A stretch of DNA of 64,000 nt from Glandiceps talaboti (taxonomy: Eukaryota > Hemichordata > Enteropneusta > Spengelidae). This document shows, piece after piece, positions 62,371-64,000 of this stretch. The position numbers and the translations under genes are program-made. The stretch lies in assembly GCF_964340395.1 (NCBI RefSeq), contig NC_135564.1, positions 20,198,107 to 20,262,106 on the forward strand, given 5' to 3'. Numbering within the stretch: position 1 is the stretch's first letter; the number at the start of each line of letters is the position of its first letter. The notes under the pieces are model-generated. The model was not told where the DNA came from. It did not search any database and saw only the letters and a list, made by a program, of their open reading frames with translations.

Positions 62371-62830
62371 CGATTTGCTAATCCCCTCTCAGCGCAGCGG
62401 AGGATGTTCTTAGACATGGTATTCTTTTACAAGTGTGTAAGTAATGTTTATGATAGTCCGTATATTCTCTTCAAGTTACATTTTAAAGTTCCACAGAGGC
62501 CGGATCAGAGAACTAGAAAGTTTACAAACCTGATGCCAGTAAATTTAATGTTTTTAAACACTGTGCCGTTCACAGATGTACATGTATAACAACGTATGGT
62601 GGTCTTTGTTGTAGTATTTTGAATATTGACTTTAATTTATCAAATTTAATTTTCCAGATTGTCCACCTGACAATATTGATTTTATATATTTGCCTCGTAA
62701 TGTGTTTTTAATGTGCATTAAGTTAGTTTTGTTTGTTTGATATGCTTGTGTGTTTTGTATTCTTGAATTTTTCATTTTTAGGAGCCTGTAAATGGGACTT
62801 GCCGGCCTTCCGTGAAATAAATAAATAAAC
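62371..62830 (+). mobile_element. 3' end of a non-LTR retrotransposon (CR1/Jockey-like)
   Basis: A frame from about 62371 to 62589 has FLDMVFFYKCVSNVYDSP and LHFKVPQRPDQRTRKF. This resembles the region after the reverse transcriptase in CR1/Jockey-type LINEs (FLYK...VP.R..R). A 3' UTR follows and ends TGGGACTTGCCGGCCTTCCG and an AAAT tail at about 62815-62828. It is a 5'-truncated dead copy; the clade is not certain. Confidence 0.7.
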
Positions 62831-63336
62831 TATATGTCAACGAGTTGAGTAATTGGTAACAAAATGCAACACCTTATTCCAAGACAATAGCCCCCGTCAC
62901 CACGTCCTGGTTTTCACATAATTTTATACATTACACTTTCATTCAAACGGGGGTCGACACATACATTCATAATTCATCAACAATACCGGTGCTTATCCGT
63001 CATTGCACGCATTTAGCGAGGAACGCTACAGTCTATACCTTCATTACACTGTGTGCAACCCCTGTGTACGTTACATAAGTTTGTATTCCTGTAAAATAAA
63101 AGAATGTGGAGAAATCAACTCTGGACTTTTGATTGGTTGTTTGTCAAATGTAACACGTGTACTCCCTGTCAAGTGATTGACCAATTTGAAACAAACAACA
63201 CCAACTAGTCTTACAAACACAATAGTTTTCCCTGCCACCACCTTTAAAGTGCACCTGGAGGGGTAGAGGAAAATTTTGATCCTCTAGGTCTGATTGGTTC
63301 ATGGTTCTCGACAGGAATCTAACATTTTGGGTTGGG

Positions 63337-63344
63337 TATATAAA
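63337..63344 (+). promoter_or_regulatory. TATA box of the right-edge gene
   Basis: TATATAAA is followed by ATG 57 bases later at 63401; a start site near 63370 would fit. An inverted CCAAT (GATTGG) lies at 63291-63296. Confidence 0.6.
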
Positions 63345-63400
63345 TGACGCGTGATACATTTTCAAACTGTCTTTGCGACTCCAGCAAACGATAAACAAAG

Positions 63401-63571
63401 ATGGATACTGGTTCTCCGTGTGTTGTGCTGCTAACCCTGGTCTATGTCGTCATAGTATATATCCGAAGCCTTGTACTGCTGAGAGTGGATTATGATAGAA
63501 GAATATTCCGATGTTTGGTATGGGTCCTGGATGCTGTATGCCAGGGCGGAAATGTTTTTTCCTTACTTACA
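63401..63571 (+). CDS. first exon of an unidentified membrane-anchored protein (partial)
   Basis: The ATG follows a TATA box. The first exon encodes MDTGSPCVVLLTLVYVVIVY, an N-terminal hydrophobic signal-anchor, then LRVDYDRRIFRCLVWVLDAV. A consensus donor, TTACAG|GTAGGAAT, ends the exon at 63571; the frame runs only five codons beyond it. The rest lies outside the window. ER-anchored enzymes often start this way, but I do not recognise the family. Confidence 0.55.
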
Positions 63572-63775
63572 GGTAGGAATATATAGTCAAAAGGTTGTTA
63601 TATCTAGTCTGTAGACCAGGAAAACAACAATCTAAGAAATATTACACGCCCCTGTGGTCATACGTGCATTACTTGCCTTATGTGTGTCATTTATTTCCAT
63701 ACGCTAGTCATTTGCCATAAGATGTGTGTCATTTGCTCTTACGCATACATAATTAATTTTGTGTGTCACTTACGT

Positions 63776-63872
63776 TAGACTGTAAGATACGTCCTGACGT
63801 TCCGCCCTCACCGGCATGGGAGGGGTTGGCTGAAGTGTGAGGGCGCCCCATCACGGCGTACCTTACAGACTA
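63776..63872. mobile_element. intact 97-bp Mutator-like MITE
   Basis: Ends TAGACTGTAAGATACG and CGTACCTTACAGACTA. The TIRs run about 35 bp, including CCGCCCTCAC/GTGAGGGCG. An exact 9-bp direct repeat CACTTACGT flanks it (63767-63775, 63873-63881), the duplication length typical of Mutator-like elements. Related copies: about 935-1050, 3662-3765, 29885-29985 and the satellite at 49558-50660. Confidence 0.88.
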
Positions 63873-64000
63873 CACTTACGTTCATCATCATCACACATCA
63901 TGATCAAATGTAGACGAATAATAAAAAGTAAGTACCCTAGAGAAGACACTTAACACTCTAAGCCGTCAGATGTAGGTGATGTACACTTGATATCTTGTAG

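Overview
This window looks like non-coding-rich nuclear DNA from a marine invertebrate animal. Genes are split by short GT-AG introns, TRIM E3-ligase genes are duplicated, ACATGTA words are frequent, and DNA transposons, SINE/LINE pieces and minisatellites are dense. A lancelet or another invertebrate deuterostome fits best, but the species cannot be fixed from sequence alone. Nothing points to a prokaryote or virus.

Layout. 0-4.6 kb: possible 3' end of an upstream gene (AATAAA at 1336), then a 1-kb terminal-inverted-repeat (TIR) element whose interior expanded into a 37-bp minisatellite. 4.6-12.8 kb: two intronless TRIM45-like genes (RING, B-box 1, B-box 2, coiled coil, filamin) in divergent orientation, separated by 4.5 kb holding two TIR transposons. 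The paralogues are mosaic: long near-identical blocks alternate with strongly divergent ones. 13-19 kb: simple repeats, a possible SINE and a perfect 330-bp palindromic hAT-like element with an exact 8-bp target duplication. 19.3-22.2 kb: truncated, frameshifted Ty3/gypsy gag-protease relic split by a hAT-like element with an exact 6-bp target duplication. 22-39.3 kb: minisatellites, a tRNA-derived SINE, nested DNA transposons (including a piggyBac-like element whose empty site survives on a paralogous arm), and weak evidence for a spliced minus-strand transcript. 39.6-46.3 kb: complete RSU1 (Ras suppressor 1), 8 coding exons, 277 residues. 46.5-52.1 kb: three satellite arrays, one built from a Mutator-like MITE. 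53.7-57.1 kb: HIG1-domain mitochondrial gene on the minus strand. 57.7-61.6 kb: two related TIR transposons with C-rich subterminal repeats, one carrying a nested second copy of the 1.7-kb element. 62.4-62.8 kb: LINE 3' end. 63.3-64 kb: TATA promoter and first exon of a gene running off the right edge, then an intact 97-bp Mutator-like MITE.

The genes do not form one pathway. RSU1 is an adhesion-complex LRR protein, HIGD1 a respiratory-chain assembly factor, and the TRIM pair are predicted ubiquitin ligases, possibly immune. The main interest lies in the TRIM palindrome, with apparent gene conversion and a broken acidic tail, and in a legible record of nested transposition and of minisatellites born inside transposons.
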